The notes: generated by a model not told the origin, from the sequence alone. DNA of 64,000 nucleotides from Daphnia carinata (GCF_022539665.2 NC_081332.1:3195884-3259883); one strand, 5' to 3'; shown: positions 26,576-40,276, numbered from the stretch's first letter. Numbers and translations: made by a program.

Positions 26576-26700
26576 GTGAACGACCGGCTGCCATGCAAAG
26601 CAACGCTGGAGTTTCGTCGCATTCGATCCGCTCTATTCTGCTGTTTCTTCCGCTAGGATTTGTCTGGCTCGATTACCGCCTAGTCGCTTGGGTCACGTGA
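26576..26700 (+). CDS. dpr: Dpr-like gene, last coding exon with C-terminal hydrophobic tail
   Basis: After the ATCAG acceptor the exon reads a short polar linker. It then gives a C-terminal hydrophobic run (about residues 18-32 of the exon, rich in I, L, F and V), a few polar residues, and the TGA at 26698-26700. A hydrophobic extreme C-terminus with a small-residue spacer is what a GPI-attachment signal or a tail anchor looks like, and many Dpr proteins end this way. The 3' UTR follows. I could not place the polyadenylation site with confidence. Confidence 0.88.
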
Positions 26701-29700
26701 TCATCCTCAATCATCATGCGTGACCAGTTTGTGAAACTTTTGCGGTGGAGTTACAAGAGGGGAGTGCGTGAGTCGAGCACTTGAAACTTCATTTCATTTC
26801 TTTTCTTTTCTTTTTTTTTTCTGAATTACGTTCGATTGACAGCGTCGACAACCCATCAGTTTCCGTTTTCCGCGGTCTTGTCGAGTATTTTTAACCATCA
26901 TGTTACCCTCGATTAAAAAAAAAAAAAAAAAGAAAGTAACGAATAGAGAACAAAACTGATGGAAACTGGGAGGGACTATTAAGAAAAAGTCACGTAACGG
27001 CGGGGAATTGTACGATTTTTAAACAAACGCCCAGAATTATGAAAAAAGAAATCCAAAAAAAAAATCGAGTTTTATATTTATCTATAACTACACGCATCTA
27101 CGACGTACTTATCTATCTCATTAATAACCATTCATTCATGTCTGCCCCGCCTCTGATCCCCTTATGATATGCATCCATTACTAGTACACACGCGTCTAGT
27201 CCATCATTTTTCCCTAGGCAAAACATGCGTCCCACCTCACTCCCCTTTTGTTCTATTGTACTACTATTTACTCACATCGATCGTTGGCCGTCATTATTAT
27301 ACTAATCATGAACAACCGGCGTCTGTAAACTTCTCATCCAAACAGGAAATCTTGATGCGTGTTTTGTTGCCGTTTTCTTTTTACGAATCATTTCTTTTCC
27401 AACTTTAATTGTTCCCAACACACAGACACGCGGCCATTTTATTCGTTCACTCATGGAAAAATCCTTCTTACAAAAACGTGTCTATATAACAAAAAAAAGA
27501 ACTCGTACCTTGTCAAGTGTTAGTGTGCATGATCTAGCAATCTGTTAGCTTAAGGGGGAGGAGGGCGTGGTTATGTTGTGGAAGAGTGCGGGGGGAAGCG
27601 TGAGAATGTAGGGTTATATAGGCTGACTAATGAGGCAGCAACGTTATGCATCATCATCGTTTGAAACTGCAATCAACACGGCCGTTTTGGAATTGAGTTG
27701 TAATTCCGTTTGTTTTGCCAAATTGAAATGATTTCAACTTTCTTTTGCAAATCATGGAACAAAAATGGGAATTTTTTTCTTTCTTCTTTTAATCTCATCT
27801 CTATTTTTTTTTAGCTTCCCATTTTTTTTGTTATATTCTTTTATTGTACGGTTAAGTATAATATCAAAGCTCCCATCACTTGCATTTCATCAATCGTCTT
27901 GTGTACATACATTATTATTGTCTGCGACAGGTGTCCAAAAAAAAAAAAAACATTAGTCATCATTTGGAATTGGAAAAAAAAATTACAGTCCCGTCAGAAT
28001 CATCATTTGAATTCCACTATTGTACCACCCCAGGTTGTTTTTCTCTTCCTTCCGATCTATCAACAGGTTCACATTTTTGTTTGAAGCCTCCCCAAAATAC
28101 CAAAGCGATGATGACATATGAATGATGTTGTTCTTCAATACATACCATTTCGAATCGATGTTCATGGTGATTCATTTTATTTTCTGTTAATTCTGCAAAT
28201 AATTTAATTTTTAAATGAGACAATTCTTAGGCTCACCAGGTGGCACTTGCAAATATCGATCATGAAATTGTTGTTTACTTTTGTTGTCTGCTAGTTAAAA
28301 TCGCATGCAGGTTATTGCCAACGTTTAGGGAAAACGCAGCAACAACTTACCACTTGATACAACGGCTGAAAGATACACACACCAACGCTGAAATGGGTAA
28401 GTTTGCCACACTTTTGTTTTTCATCCATTCGTTTATTTATCGCCGTATGCCATTTGAGAGCCAGAACAAAATAACTTGTCCTTTTGCTATTTGTCAGGTG
28501 TACACTGTATCTGTTTTACTCTTTTGTTTTTCAACACTTTCCTCATCTTTTTGGTTTATTCAATCTTTTCTGGAGTGTTTGCTTTGAAAGGCTTCTTTTT
28601 TTCTCTCCTTTGCAAATATGCCCTAGCTTCACTGTTGCTTATTCTGTGAACAGTTATTCAAACATGGCATACAGAGTGCTTTAGAGCTTTAGTTAATTCA
28701 GTTCAAGGTCTTCCAGGATTTCCAGGCATAACTTTTCCTTGGTGGCACAGATTAGAAGTTGAAAAGTCAACGGAAAAAGTCTTTTGCTTTTTTTCCTTTT
28801 ATGATACACATAATAATGCCTGAGTCTATATATATTTTCGTGCGGAGTTCCGACATTTGGTTTTTGTTTAGTTCGGTTCATTGGGCGAAAGCTTATACAT
28901 GATCGATGTGTAAGAGGATCTCTGTCGTAAAAAGAAAAATCTAAAACAAAAAGAAATTCATGAACTTTGCAAGGCTGAAACCCGAACTTTCTTACCTTAA
29001 TTCTCTGTAAATGTCAACTTTGCCTCACGCAGGTTGGCTCAGCTCGCAAACATCAATCATGTTTTCGATACTATTTGAAACTCTACTTGAAAGTCGACCC
29101 CATTGCTCCCTAATTACTAATTATTCATGTAAAGCCTTTCCCTGTGATATTTGATTTGATCTCACGTCGCATCAAATGATATGACAGTTTACTCCTCCAT
29201 CCCACATTTCGTACGACTTGAATTTTACAGCTCGCTCAAATTGTATTACTGTCGTTTCTTTCTCCCTCGTCAACGAAAAGAAGAAAAGAATCTTTACTTT
29301 TTTCAGAAAGGACTGCGTGTTGTCGACATGCAGAGCCTTGTAATAATCGCATTAACCCCAGCTGCATCCGTTCCACACAACTTCCCACATTGTATACGTC
29401 ACCAATTATCGACTTATTTTCGAGGTCAGGGCAGTTCGAGTCGCCCTCTTCTTTTATTTTTTCTTCCAATGGATAAAACCCATCGTATTCTGAAACTCAA
29501 TACTCGGGCAGTGAAGTCCAGCCTGTACATCCACTGATTGCCGGGCACAGTAGAAAAAAAAGAGCAAAGAAAAGTAAATTGGGAACCTTTATTGCAAGTC
29601 CACCAAACCTTGGCTTTCGAACACACACACACATACAAAGACGCGAAATAAAATTAAGTCTTAAAGTATATACTGTATACTGTAGGTCAGCGAAGTAATC

Positions 29701-32700
29701 TTCAATTACTTGCACACGAACGGTGGGCAACATTTGTGCGTGAGCTGAATGACTTTTCGGCGACAGCAACTCACCGCCGCTTTGCTCCATACATCAACGA
29801 CCTAATGAGTTGACATGTCTCTCCTTTTTTTTTTTTTTTTTTTTTTTTTTTCCAATTCTTCTTCTCGTCAACCGACACACTCACACACACGCGCGCTAAA
29901 GTCACTACAATAAATAAAAGAAAGGGAAAAGGAAGCTGTTGTTTTATTGATTGCTGCGGGATCGTGACTGGGCAGGAAGCGCGTGGGCAAAACAATCAAC
30001 TGTTTTCGGTAGGCCAGCATTATATGGCTATTGGCAGGGGCAACGAATCGAGCCTTTGGTCTTTGATGTCTTTCGCCCGCCCTTTTTTCATTCTTGCTGA
30101 TGTCCTTAGATTCTCAATATAGGAAGATCCCCCCCCATCCTTTCTGATGAGTGGCCTGCCATTTACAATGAACAGGGATAGAGTTTATATCAGGGGAAAG
30201 GGCGACACTATCATCGAAGAAAGAATCGTCTTTTTATTTCTTCCCCCTAACTGTAGACGAGTACGATATAGAAAAGGGCGAGAAGGAGACGCAGATCAGG
30301 TTACGTAACAAGGTGCACATTGGGAAAAATGTCTCTTTTTGCGGATTGATCGCTTGCTGAAGCCGTTTTTCCTTTGTTCATTTTGTTTGCCGGTTAGCTT
30401 CCAGCGAAAGGAAATGGCTCGAAATCTACTTTGAACAGGACCTTTTATTTTATGTTTCTATTTGCGGCCAAAAGTTTCGGAATCACGTCGTATTGATTTG
30501 ATTGATTTACACGGAATTATGCCGCTGGTCCAACCTTTTCTGGCGTTGCTTCGACTGATCTATTTGATGTTCCGTTTGAGGGGAATGGAAATAATAATAA
30601 TAAAAAAAAAAGATAAGAAAACAAGATCTCAAGTCTCGTTCCTGCAATTCCAAAGTTTCATGTCGACGCCGTGATGAGCGGCCCCCCATTTTTTTCCGCG
30701 TTGGAATTGGGCAATGGTCCAAGCATTTGCATGGACCAGCTTGCGGATTCCTTGCAACTGTCCCGATCTTTTTTCCCACTTCTTTCTTTGTATTTCCAGT
30801 TTGTTGCAAGCCATTTTGAGTATGCGCGAATTACTGTTTTCAAAGTAAGTAGAAGTAAAGATTTTCTTTTTACCGAAGCGATTACGTAAACGACAAGGGA
30901 AATGTTTCATTTTCGGTCTACTTGCCTTTGATACGTACAGGTTAGATAACGTTTTTTTTTTTTTAGCTTCTTGTTTCTTTTATTTAGTCCAGAAAGCAAG
31001 GAGAGTAAAAGTAAACATTGAAAACTGAAAGTGTGTGATGTTGCGTATGAATTAAGTGTCGGAAGAGTGGAAAGCCAAGAGCTTTTTATAACGAACTGAG
31101 ACAGTACAGAGAGCTTCCTTTTTTTTTCTTTTTTTTTTTTTTATGTCCTTCATTAACAAGTCAAGAAAGTGCCCCTTTTTTGGAAAATGCATTTCCTTTT
31201 GAGAGACTTCAAAGCCTACAGATTTCTTTCATTTCTAGCGAGACTGTTTCTTTTTCTGGGAATGAAACCTTGCAGAGTAGAAACCGGACACCATGTTTTT
31301 TCCATCGCTGTCCATTTTCTTGTCTTTCAATTTGTTTTAGTATTACTTTTGTATTTATTTGTGCCACTGTGGGCATAGCAACGCGATGGCTGAAACTGCA
31401 TTTCTTTTGGTTATCGAACCCATCCTTGTTGTACCCGAAATGCTAGACGCACGAGCAGTGAAACTAGGCAACAACCGTAATTGCGTCATTCACTTTGATT
31501 CGGGAGTAGTGATACCCGTAGACTGAGAGTACCTTGTCATTATTCTTAGCCACTTTGTCCCCACCAACCGCCATCTTACATCAGTTCCAATTTAGGCAAT
31601 TAGAGCGGTCGGCAGTTTCTATTTTAACTAGTGTGATCACAAGCTACCTCGATCAACCAACGATAATCTATGACATTTTATCGAATTTCTCTTTTACTTA
31701 AAAAAAAAGTGTTTTTATCGCAAGACTAATTGTATTTCAGTGGCCTAAAATGTGGAATTCTTTTGACGAATGTCTTTCAGTACCCACCGCCTTCATTAGT
31801 TCTTAAAAATAAACCAACGCGATAAGCTGGAACCATGCCTTGGCATCTCTTAATTCTTCAAGAAATGAATAACGGAGTCGTGCGAATGCACCAGAAATAA
31901 AAAAATGAGGATAAAAAGAAATGAGGAGGAATCGGATTTTCTGCGACCTACTTCACATCGGGAAGGGACAGTTCATCTCTTTTTTTTTTCCATTCGTGAG
32001 CCTATCGTTGTGCCTCTGCTAACAAATAAAAATGCCCTCATATGTTGCGTGACTCCTCAGATCTTGTTGTGCGTTATGTCCTAGTCGTAGAATGGCTTCC
32101 ACGCGACAATAGGAAATGGAGGACGAGCGAAATATTTATATGCCAGCCCGGATGCGGACAACGAGTACATTGCGCAATTTGCAAAGCTGTAGAGAGCATT
32201 TCGAGTTGGTAAAAGCCGCTGAGCCGCTGTGCGTCACCCGTGACTCGAACCAGCATTACAATATCAAAAGAATCCGCTTGATGGCTAAATTTTCTCCCAT
32301 CCGGTTTGCTGGGCGGAACGTTTTTTTTTCTCTCTTTCGTTTTTGCGGTTGAAATTTTTGCGTAGGTGATTCATTGTGTTGCTTCAGGACTCCCGCTCCG
32401 GCCTTGTTGTTTTTAACTTTTATAGAAGAATCGTTCCTATAGATGAATAAGATCTCAATTTGTTGGAGCGAATGAAATCGGCAGTTGTGTTCAAATTGTT
32501 TTCATGCGTTTCAGCTTGCCTCGTAATTCATGGACGCGTTCTGTCGGGTCCAATAAAACATGTTCAAATATTTATAGGCGTCGGTCGTTAGTTTATGCCC
32601 AATGTAATTTATGTACATTGAAACTCTTTTTCGAACGCCTTTTCTTCAGCGTTTTTCGCTCGGCTGCGCTGTACATGTAGATCTCGCCACCGGGAGCGTT

Positions 32701-35700
32701 TCTCGATCTTTTGCGCGTTATTTTTTTTTTTCTTTCTGCCTTCCTATTCCGCAAAATGCCCTCCGTGCCACGCCTCCTGCATGAATTCATATAATATTTA
32801 GATTGAGCAGCCAAGAGAAAAGCGAAGAAAAATGACGATTCATTTCTCTCTTCCGCTCGTTTCTCTTATTCTCCGTCCGCATCGTCGATGAAGACTCGAG
32901 TATATGATTCGATTACGGCATCAGCTTCAGCCATCATCATCGCAGCGGCGGATGCAGAAGAAAAGAAAGACAGAGATATGATACGGAGGAAAGCGAGGAC
33001 GGCCCGTGCCTGCTGGCCCAGGCCATCATGAATAATTCACGAACAAAAAAGAAGGCGATCGTTTGCGGCAGCCAGTTTTCTCTTTCAGCCGGAATCATCC
33101 GCACACACATCCACAACGACCTCCGTTGTTGCCTGGAGACAGTGTGACGTGCGCGCTGCTTGTATTGTTCAGCTGGGCAGATGGTGAACGCAGCGTGGGC
33201 AGGAAAAACATTTGCGGAGCGCACCAAGAGTCGACAGAACTTCTCCGTAAAAAACCAAATTGTTTATTTTTATTTTTTTTTATTCAGCGCTTGTTTTTTA
33301 AATTGTGAATTTGATTAAGTGGCTTTGTTCCTCTTCTTTCAGGTCTCTATTTTTGCAACGAATAGATACGGATACGGATATGCTACGTTTTAACATAATG
33401 AAAATTCAAGTGATGTGTGTTTGCCGTTTCTCTGTTAGGGTTGTAAAAGAGCCCGCAATCTCAGCGTTGGTCCAATCTCATCAGCCAATTGACGAACCAA
33501 CCGAATGGGTGACAAACCGAATACTGACGCCTACGCTGAGTGCAGCAAACACGTACATACTTTTCGGCCAGCCTTCCATCGAGTCTTAAATGGATCTCCT
33601 AACGTCCAATTAGATCGGATACGTAAAATACTTAAGAATGTTTGAGATTTCCGAGAAGTTTGGCAGCTGAACGTATGAGAATAAAACGGAGTTAAGGTGG
33701 AAATCGGCGAAGAAGAGGATGGCATGTTCTATTGTAAGTGCAGAGAAAGAGCGCATTTATTTTAGATTGTCAACCCATTGTTATTTTCAAAGGTAACTGC
33801 GCTGGAGGCCCACGATTTATTGTTACGACGTCGACGCGGAATCGCTGCAACATACAAGTTTAATCGCGGTGAGTTCTATCATTTTTACTGTGAAAGAGTC
33901 CATTTACTGTCAAAAGCCATTTTGTTTAGGCACTTTGTAAAAAAACAAAAAAAGGAATATTATCCTTACGTAATACGGTTACCTTTTGGTTTGTCCATCC
34001 GCGTAATGCTGATGTCGGCGGTTGATAATAGCGCTCCATTTATTCCGCTTCGAGGGTAGATTTGGCCATCAATCGATTAGCATCTGAAAGGCTGGCTTGC
34101 TTTTTTTTAAACAAGAGGGGGAGCTGCGCCTGGTGTTGGCTGATTCATTCGCCTTGTAATGCTTAATTGAAAACTGGTAAATGGAAAGTTTTCGATCCGA
34201 CGTAGACTTGCATCAGCGGAGATGCGGACAAAATAGAAAAAAAAAAGTTTAAACAGCAGTTGTAGTGGAAGCGAAACGAAAATGGGAGGGGGGTTGAGGG
34301 CGGCGTTGCTGTAACTAATTGGGCAAACTATATATAGCGACAGGAAGGAACTGGCGGCCTGGAATTCATTGTGAACTCGTCGGACGCGTTGATTGGTCTT
34401 GCGTCTTTTTCTCTTTTTGTTCGGCAGTACAAGACGATTATATCGTATACATGTGTGGGGAGGGAAAATAGCTAATCGCTTGCCACGCTATTTTGTACGG
34501 AAAGAAAGAAAAATGGGCGACGATCGATCGACATGCATTGCGGGTTTGTGGCAAAAGAAAAGAAAAAAAGAAAACAAAAAAATTTCCCTTTTTTTTCCTG
34601 ATTTTTCTCTTTCACGAATAGCGGGGATTTACCGGTACTACCGTAAGCCAGCCGGCGTGGAGGAAATAAAAAGGGAAAACACACCCCGACAGCATCGCTT
34701 CGTTGAGCCGTTGCAGATCGATGGCTGCCAATTCAGCAGGAGGAGTTCCCACTGTCTGTATATGTATACATTCTTTCTCTTTTCTCATACACAGACTTGA
34801 CGTTTCTTTTTGTATAGACGAAAAGAAAAGAGCTTCGCAGATTGGCCATGTGCTTTGCGGGATGGAGTGTGTGTGAGCTGGATGTAGCAAAGGCGAGGCA
34901 ATGAATGGGCACAGTGGGTGAATGATGTTATATTGTTCCAATTCGATGATTTGGCGCCAGGGAAGGACGGCCACAGGAACTAGGAGCTTTTATCCTCTCC
35001 CGTTTTGCTGGCCTTCCAAATAATAAACGATGCTTCGTAGAGTTGTATTAAATGTAAGGCGACGGTTAAGGAATAGCCAAAAACTGCCGAACGGGCGGGG
35101 TTGCGCTCAGCATGCGTTGCCTTTATTTTCGTCTCCTTTCTCTTTTGTTGTCTCTTTTTGTTTTCCTTTTTTTTATTGTTGTCTTTTTCATTCTTCTTAT
35201 CATTTTCCACTCTACTCATCCTTTCTACCCCTCTGAGGCTGTATTAAGGCTACGGGACGGAAGAGACAACTATACGGCCAGTCCAACGAACTAGCAAGTC
35301 ACAGTCCACCGCTGGCTTTTCATTAGCTCTACAATATAGACGACGATTTCAAACTGGCTGTCATCAAGGCTTCTTACATAGCCTATAATGATAGCTCCGT
35401 CCCTTCTGTTTGGCCTTCCGCTTTCCTGGCTTGTTTGGATTGCCTGTGCCGCATTCACTACATTTATTTTGGTTGCCGAGGAAAATAACATTCCGTTAGT
35501 CCGCGTCCTGGTACCATTTATATTTTTTCTTCTTTCTCTTCTTCCCAATGTCAATGTGCTCGTTGATGCTATGAGCTTCGTTAGCGATTCAAGCCCCGTA
35601 GCCTCATCTCCCGAACGTCGTCGTTCCTTCTTTTGATGCAGCCAAGGCTCTCATCATCAGCCGTTCCCGCTTGTTCGTGTCGTGGAGGCGGAATGCCTGG

Positions 35701-36300
35701 ACTTGTATTACAAGCAAAGCAACACCCGCATAATTTGTATATTGGGCCAGCGACCTTCATTTTTTTTTTACCCAAAAAAGAAAATCATTCGTTTCAGTTT
35801 AGTGTTCTATAATTGATTGTGCAGTTCAACTCTTCTACGGTTCATGCATTTAACCACATGCTGTGGAAGAGTTCAAACATCTTTGCGCTGTCAATATCTC
35901 TCCTGCTGGACGGAGGAAGGAGTGAAGACTCTGTAATTTCCTTCTTTCTCTCTTATAGTTTCTGCCTGCACTTGTGTAGGTTTTCTTCCGTCAGACTATT
36001 CATCATCATTTCGTATAGACATAGCATAGATAGAGGCCGCTGCAAATTCTGACGTTGAAACTTTTTGCTGATTTTTTTTTTGCCCTCCCCTAAAAACGGC
36101 GTCGGATGATGATGAAGCTCTTGTCAAAACCCAAGCTCCGGTAGAGCTACATCGTTTTCTTACGCCCCTGTCTTCCGTTAAGCTATGTATAGCTAAACAG
36201 AGAGCCCTCTCTAATTGGAAGATTGAGAGGAGGAACAAGGAAAAGAAAACAATTACTGATCAATTGATCTAACGTTTCTGCGCCTTGAAACATTTTTTCT
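26701..36300. other. Non-coding stretch 3' of the Dpr-like gene; no gene seen
   Basis: This stretch contains the presumed Dpr 3' UTR and then about 9 kb with no supported gene. AATAAA-like signals occur at about 29646 and 29910, among others; none is decisive. Notable tracts are A17 near 26914-26930, T27 at 29825-29851, and T-rich blocks near 31120-31142. A frame at 35388-35636 encodes a hydrophobic N-terminus. It has no recognisable family and lies in pyrimidine-rich DNA, so I do not call it. Confidence 0.55.
29825..29851 (+). repeat. Poly-T tract, 27 T
   Basis: This is the last T run of 19 or more in the window. None this long is seen after about 36 kb. Confidence 0.95.
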
Positions 36301-36769
36301 TGAAACCTTTTTTTTCTTAGCTTCCTATTATTTTCCAACCAATGCTAACTAACGGGTATACATAAATACAATCGTAAAACCACGTCTTTTACTTGTACCT
36401 CTGCAGACATTGAGCTAAGAAAAAAAGCACAAAATAAACAGGCCTTGTCTCAAAATGGCAGAAGGCATGGCACCAAAGAAATTGAAAAATGGCTTTAAGT
36501 TGTTTCATCGAGTAAAAACATGTATCAAGACATAATTATAAGCAGTATAATTTCACCTTTCGGAATCACGATACTAGAAACAAGCAATAAGAATCTTTTT
36601 GAGTAATCTGAATTACGAAAATGGCTGCGGTATAACTACTTTGTTTGCGTATGATTCAAAAACTTCACAAGTGAAGGCAAAAGTAACATGACAGTTTGAA
36701 TCAGCGTTCAATTTTGGGCCCAATGTATGGTTCTTATTGAATTCTAAGAGATGTCGCATTTTCATGATT

Positions 36770-36930
36770 TTCGCCAAAATGAGAAGGCCTAAAAATACGT
36801 TATTTAGATTCGAAATTGATCGCTGATCACGAAAATCGGGTATATTTTTATATTGGGCTTATAGATTTTGAATTAACCGTAAAAAACTAAAAGTCGGGCT
36901 TATTTTGTTGGGCTTATTTTATCGGGCTTA
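36770..36930 (+). repeat. Dispersed AT-rich repeat, inverted partner of 57730-57880
   Basis: The segment holds an ATCGCTGATCACGAAAATCG core followed by a TTAACCGTAAAAAACTAAAAG block and GGGCTTATT motifs. The reverse complement of the same ordered blocks is found at 57730-57880. The two copies are diverged and lie about 21 kb apart in opposite orientation. Confidence 0.75.
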
Positions 36931-37039
36931 AAATTTGTCCTATTCAAAATTAATATCATTAAATCTCGATAACTATATATGATTCTGATTCAAAATTTAA
37001 CAAGGAACACAAAAATGGAAGTTGTTTTTAAGTAGAGTC

Positions 37040-37412
37040 TATAGTCAGTGATGAATTTTTTAAGTAGACGTCTGGAATTGGGCCTTTAATTTCTATCGTA
37101 CTTCTATTTGTATTTTAAATAACTCGAAAGCCATGAATTGTACAAAAAACAAATTTCATTTTATGATTCTTATTAAATTTAGAATCTAAATAATGTATAG
37201 TTATCTAGTTTTATTGATATAATTTTTTTAGGTAAAAGTCGGGCTTATTGCTTTGTCGGGCCTTAATTTCTATCGTACCTACTTTTATATTTGAAGTAAC
37301 TCAGAAACCATGAAGTCTACATAAAAACAAGTTTCATTTTCGTGAGTCTTATTAAATTTAGAATCTAAATCATATATAGTTATCTTGCTTTATTGATATT
37401 AATTTTTTTTCT
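37040..37412 (+). repeat. Two tandem copies of a roughly 177-bp AT-rich unit
   Basis: The phrase TTCTATCGTA begins at 37091 and again at 37268. Both times it is followed by similar text through a TTAAATTTAGAATCTAAAT block and a TTATTGATAT block. Each unit is preceded by GGGC-rich words related to the repeat just upstream. No coding content is seen between 36.3 and 37.6 kb apart from these repeats. Confidence 0.75.
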
Positions 37413-37626
37413 GTGGCTGAAGAAGCTAAAAATATCCTCTTTACACATAATGCTGGTATGTAGATAAACCATTAAATGCAGTGCAATTTGGAGCAGGGCC
37501 TTGGTTATAATGTCTTCTCACATTCAAGCCTCAAGTAGAACAACTCAGGCTACATACAGCCCCAAAGACAAAATAAATGCCAGTTTTGCCTACGATGAAT
37601 CTTGGATGTGCTTGGTGTAAGTAACA

Positions 37627-40276
37627 TTGTTCTTGCTGATATTGAACCCAAAAATACCAGGGATAATTTTCTTTAGTGGCAAAATTCCATCACCTGTGCA
37701 GCGGCACGTGGCCATCAAGCATCCAACGAATATGGGAACGAGTTGCAGTGATCTCCAACTTTTTGTGCTCGTACTCTGTCCAACTAAAGAGCTAATGACA
37801 TCAAACAAGTTATATTGTATATTCTGTGAATCAAAAGTACTTTACACACAGCAAATGGTAGAAAGGAACAAAGAATGCATTGGAGACGGGGTGTACATTC
37901 GCTGCATTGTTTATCATCTACGCTGTCAACTGGTGGAACTAGCTACAGAAGAAGAATTCAAGCAGCTTACTTTCAATCGAACGCGAGAATTGATTAAGGA
38001 ACAGCATCAGAGTCGTTCAGCCGTTGCTATCTAATTGAACGCCCTCGTTGAACCACCCAAAAGCACCGCAATGAGTAACGTGGGTTTTGCATTTCGATAT
38101 GGTTCGTTCACAGACATTTCTTATGCAGCTAATTATATTCCGTTATATATCAGAGAATCGGGAGACTTGTCAGTCTGAGCAAGGCATCCGTGAGGATCTT
38201 TCACGTCGACTACCGCATTATGTATCGGACTACGTCGATGGCATAGTTGGAGTCAAGACGCCACAAAAGGTTCTTTCTACCACTTTTTTCTTCTATTTTG
38301 CCTGTTGACATCCGGCCATTGCGTTTGGAGTCCTCAACGATCACAACACCACGGCAAAATTGATAAATGAAATGAAAGAAACCCAAAACTTTGATGATTG
38401 ATGATTTTAACATTGTTCTTCTATTAGGTGTCAAAAAGGTGATCATGGGGCAAACGATTGGTGGCCTGGTTTTTGCTGTATTTGGTGGCCAGCCACTGTT
38501 AATTCTTTTAACTACTGCACCTCTAGCACTCTACATAAATGGTTTCCCATTTTTCAATGGATAATTGGGTTTTGATCGTCATTTAAGCGTTTATTTTTGA
38601 CATCAGTTATTTCCAACATCTGTGATGATTTCCAGTTGGATTTCTACGCAATGTATGGCTGCGTTGGCCTTTGGTGTGCCTTTTTCCTTTTGCTCTTTTC
38701 GCTTTTCAACGTCTCACGATTGATGCGTTGGTGTACCCGTTCAACGTAGGACATTTTCGGCCTTTTCATTTCGATTGCATTTTGCGTTGATGCTTTTCGG
38801 GACACTGCTAAAAGTAAATAATTATAATAATCATTTTTAGAGTATATTTCTTACGTATGATTTTATTTTTTCAGATTTTCAAAAGAATTTCAGTTCTCCC
38901 CAAAATGTTTGGGCGATGTGAACATGACGGAAGGCATCAAATCATCGTTGACTTATTACTTTGTGAAGGAAAATAAAACAAACAGCTTAACGGCAGAAAC
39001 ACTTGTTGCGGCCATCGAAGTGCCAATGACGATTGTATGCAACCAGGCCAGCTCACTGCTGTTCCTTTTATTAATGTTCGACACCGGCTAGGCGTTTCCA
39101 TCTTTAATTTCAAGAACACGTATGGACGCATGATTTCGATGCAGAAATCTTTACAAATTGATTAAATTTATTGGATTTTTCAAGGAGTTTGCTCTCCGCT
39201 GGATACGGGAAGCCCTGGCAGATTACGCTTTACCCATCGCCGTCGTCACGATGAGTTTTGTTGGTTCCTATCTCTTCCAAGATGTCAAAAGTAAATTGAT
39301 TATCATTTCAGCAATAATCGTCCAACCAGTTATGTCTTCTATTTCATTACAGTTGAGTCATTCCGTTATGATGACAGTGAAAATGTATTCTCTTTGACAC
39401 CGTTGGATCGCCTTCCTGGACTGGCCATCGTCGGAGCAATGGGTTTGAGTTTTGCCTTGTCGCTGCTAATTTTGATGGACCAAAATATTTCATCGGCGAT
39501 GGTGAACACACCACTCAACAAGTAACACTGCGGCAGTTGTTTCATTTCGCTCAGTTGTTTCATTTCGCTCCTTTCACGTATAATCCTGTTTTTCAATCTC
39601 TCCCACCAGTTTAAGAAAGGACCGGCATACCATTGGGATTTATTTGTCATGGCCATTTTGACTGCTGCATTGTCTGCTGTCGGATTACCATGGATGCATG
39701 CACTCGTACCTCACTCGCCACTTCACGTCCGTGCGCTGGCCGGTGTCGAGCAACGTGTTCATCAAGGCCACGTCTATCAAAATGTAATTCTCTTTGCTTT
39801 AGATAAAAAATTGGACTTCAGTCTTAAATAAGATTTCTTTAGGATTGTCCGAGTGAGGGAGACCCGACTGACGGTTCTATTTTCGCACATCCTCATTGGT
39901 TTATCGATTCTGTTGTTGCCCTACCCGTTGACCTACATCCCGCCGGCCATTCTCAACGGGCTTTTCCTCTATGTGGCCATCACCGGATTCGACGGCAATC
40001 AAATGTTTGAACGCATCACACTCTTCTTTACGCAGAAATCTGCTTATCCGCCAAATCACTACATCCGCGGGTGTTCCACAGCGCAAAATCCACCAGTTCA
40101 CCGTATATCAATTAGGTCAGCTTATGTTGATGTGTCTGTTCGGTTTTGTGCCCCGGCCTTACATGAAGATGATTTTCCACTTGATTCTCCTTTCGCTATT
40201 ACCAATTCATCACATGATTATCACCCGACTAATTGGTGATCGTTTTCTTTCGGTCCTTGACAGTAGCGAACATTAA
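37627..40276 (+). pseudogene. SLC4A11-like (borate/anion transporter family) pseudogene
   Basis: SLC4A11 relatives are multi-pass membrane transporters of the SLC4/Bor1 family. In order the segment shows:
- part of the cytoplasmic domain (ELATEEEFKQL near 37940);
- GIREDLSRRLP and a YVDGIVG segment (38195-38255);
- the membrane motifs GQTIGG and TTAPLALYI (38450-38550);
- ICDDFQLDFYAMYG (38615);
- REALADYALPIAVV (39205);
- HSPLHVRALAGVEQRV (39715);
- VRETRLT (39850);
- YPPNHYIR (40045);
- VPQRKIHQFT (40076-40106);
- MKMIF (40165);
- the C-terminal LDSSEH and stop at 40276.
Introns are kept, so it is not a processed copy. Breaks are TGA at 38306-38308, TAG at 38747-38749, a frameshift near 39087 and another near 40068. 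The splice phase is also disturbed at about 39523 and 39840. I infer a decayed gene. The N-terminal limit is uncertain. Confidence 0.85.

Noticed and set aside
35388-35636. 82-codon frame with a hydrophobic N-terminus, possible small secreted protein
   Set aside because: It has no family resemblance and pyrimidine-rich composition, and the C-terminal half is not protein-like.
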